From NCBI GenBank assembly GCA_937941245.1, contig CALDYC010000068.1:1-39673 (forward strand): a stretch of 39,673 nucleotides of DNA, in the 5' to 3' direction. Below are positions 39,194-39,673 of this stretch, piece by piece (within the stretch, counting starts at the first letter, position 1; every line of letters starts with the position of its first letter). Under the pieces are notes generated by a model. That model was not told the DNA's origin. It saw only the letters and a list, made by a program, of their open reading frames with translations, and ran no database searches. Both the position numbers and the translations under genes were made by a program. The DNA comes from an uncultured Acidimicrobiales bacterium (GTDB lineage: Bacteria; Actinomycetota; Acidimicrobiia; Acidimicrobiales; UBA10347).

Positions 39194-39274
39194 GCCGATT
39201 GGGACACCGACGGCACTGGTTTCGCACAACGCACGCATGCCCGATGGATGCGTCGTTGCCTCAGAGCCGCCGGT

Positions 39275-39673
39275 TCAGGCGACAGATTCGATGAGGTCAG
39301 ACGAACTGATCGCGAAGTCGCCGTCGACCTCATCGACGACGACCACACTTCCTTCGGCGTACTCGCCTTCGAGTAGTGCCATCGCCATCTTGTCGCTGAG
39401 TTCACGCTGGATGACCCGCTTGAGAGGCCTGGCCCCAAAGGCAGGGTCGTAGCCGCGTTCAGCGAGCAGCGCCCTCGCAGCCTCGGTTACTTCGAGATGC
39501 AATTTGCGCTCCCCAAGTCGCGATTCGAGACTCTGCAACTGGATGGCGACAATGCGTTCGAGGTGATCGACGCTCAGCTCGTCAAACCGCACGATGTCAT
39601 CGATGCGGTTCACAAACTCGGGCTTGAAATAGTCGCGAGGATCGATGGGCAAGTTGCTCGTCATGATGAGCAC
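39275..39673 (-). CDS. clpB: ClpB/Hsp100 AAA+ chaperone, C-terminal part (cut by window edge)
   Basis: The last 132 residues of a ClpB-family disaggregase, open to the right edge. Seen: LIMTSN (sensor 1), FKPEFVNRIDDIVRF (arginine-finger region), RGYDPAFGARPLKRVIQREL (sensor 2, GARPLKR) and a beta-rich end. The segment between TSN and FKPEF is only about 8 residues (LPIDPRDY), where E. coli ClpB has roughly 25. I believe such shortened forms exist in actinobacteria, but the full gene is needed. ATP-driven protein disaggregation in the cytoplasm. Confidence 0.88.
   Translation of the reverse strand: MLIMTSNLPIDPRDYFKPEFVNRIDDIVRFDELSVDHLERIVAIQLQSLESRLGERKLHLEVTEAARALLAERGYDPAFGARPLKRVIQRELSDKMAMALLEGEYAEGSVVVVDEVDGDFAISSSDLIESVA

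Overview
The window is gene-dense, high-GC DNA (about 60% by eye) with short gaps, frequent 4-base start/stop overlaps and many GTG starts. The gene content points to an actinobacterium: mycofactocin biosynthesis, an F420-type (deazaflavin) nitroreductase family, a P450 with a CxxHxxC ferredoxin, and a 3'-5' exonuclease/family A polymerase without a 5' nuclease. A marine or freshwater Acidimicrobiia (Ilumatobacter-like) origin is my best guess, but no rRNA is present to confirm it. No tRNA, rRNA, CRISPR array, insertion sequence or prophage was recognised. The window looks like chromosome, not a mobile island.

Layout. (1) 1-4927: mycofactocin locus with mftC (left end missing), mftE on the opposite strand, then mftD, a mycofactocin-type SDR and an MFS exporter. 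mftA, mftB and mftF are not in view. (2) 4907-7058: a small membrane protein and an unusual fusion of a degenerate disulfide-reductase-like FAD domain to a ferredoxin-NADP reductase. (3) 10686 down to 7152: a tightly coupled minus-strand operon, DUF2889, azlC, azlD, galM, EamA. (4) 10762-14267: NUDIX hydrolase, dolichyl-phosphate-mannose-synthase-like glycosyltransferase, and a membrane GGDEF/EAL protein with a ruined EAL site. (5) 14390-21117: deazaflavin nitroreductase family protein, polymerase, DoxX-like protein, then an LLM flavoenzyme / RimK-RCK_C / AstE-like operon. (6) 21176-24691: SnoaL-like, DM13, DUF1295 and DUF2853 proteins plus two small hypotheticals. (7) 24764-28246: ABC exporter pair, CoA-binding protein and an acidic lipoprotein. 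(8) 28272-32263: metY, HAD phosphatase, fumarylacetoacetate hydrolase family protein and quinone reductase. (9) 32368-37192: a fasciclin-fasciclin-OmpA envelope protein, a HIT-like protein, and the module rubrerythrin / CCG iron-sulfur protein / DUF3501 / zinc ribbon. (10) 37361-39673: FHA protein, ferredoxin plus P450, and the C-terminus of ClpB running off the right edge.

How they fit together. Redox chemistry dominates: mycofactocin and its SDR, an FNR fusion and a ferredoxin that could feed the P450, two flavin/F420-type enzymes, and a peroxide-defence module. Beyond the genes, three things stand out. At least six genes have a TANNNT -10-like hexamer exactly 6-7 nt before the start codon, which suggests leaderless transcription. 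mftE and mftD appear to fire from interlocked divergent promoters. Several short intergenic regions carry good inverted repeats that are candidate operators. The best candidates for under-described systems are the RimK-RCK_C/AstE pair, the four-gene rubrerythrin module with its zinc-ribbon partner, and the FNR fusion.
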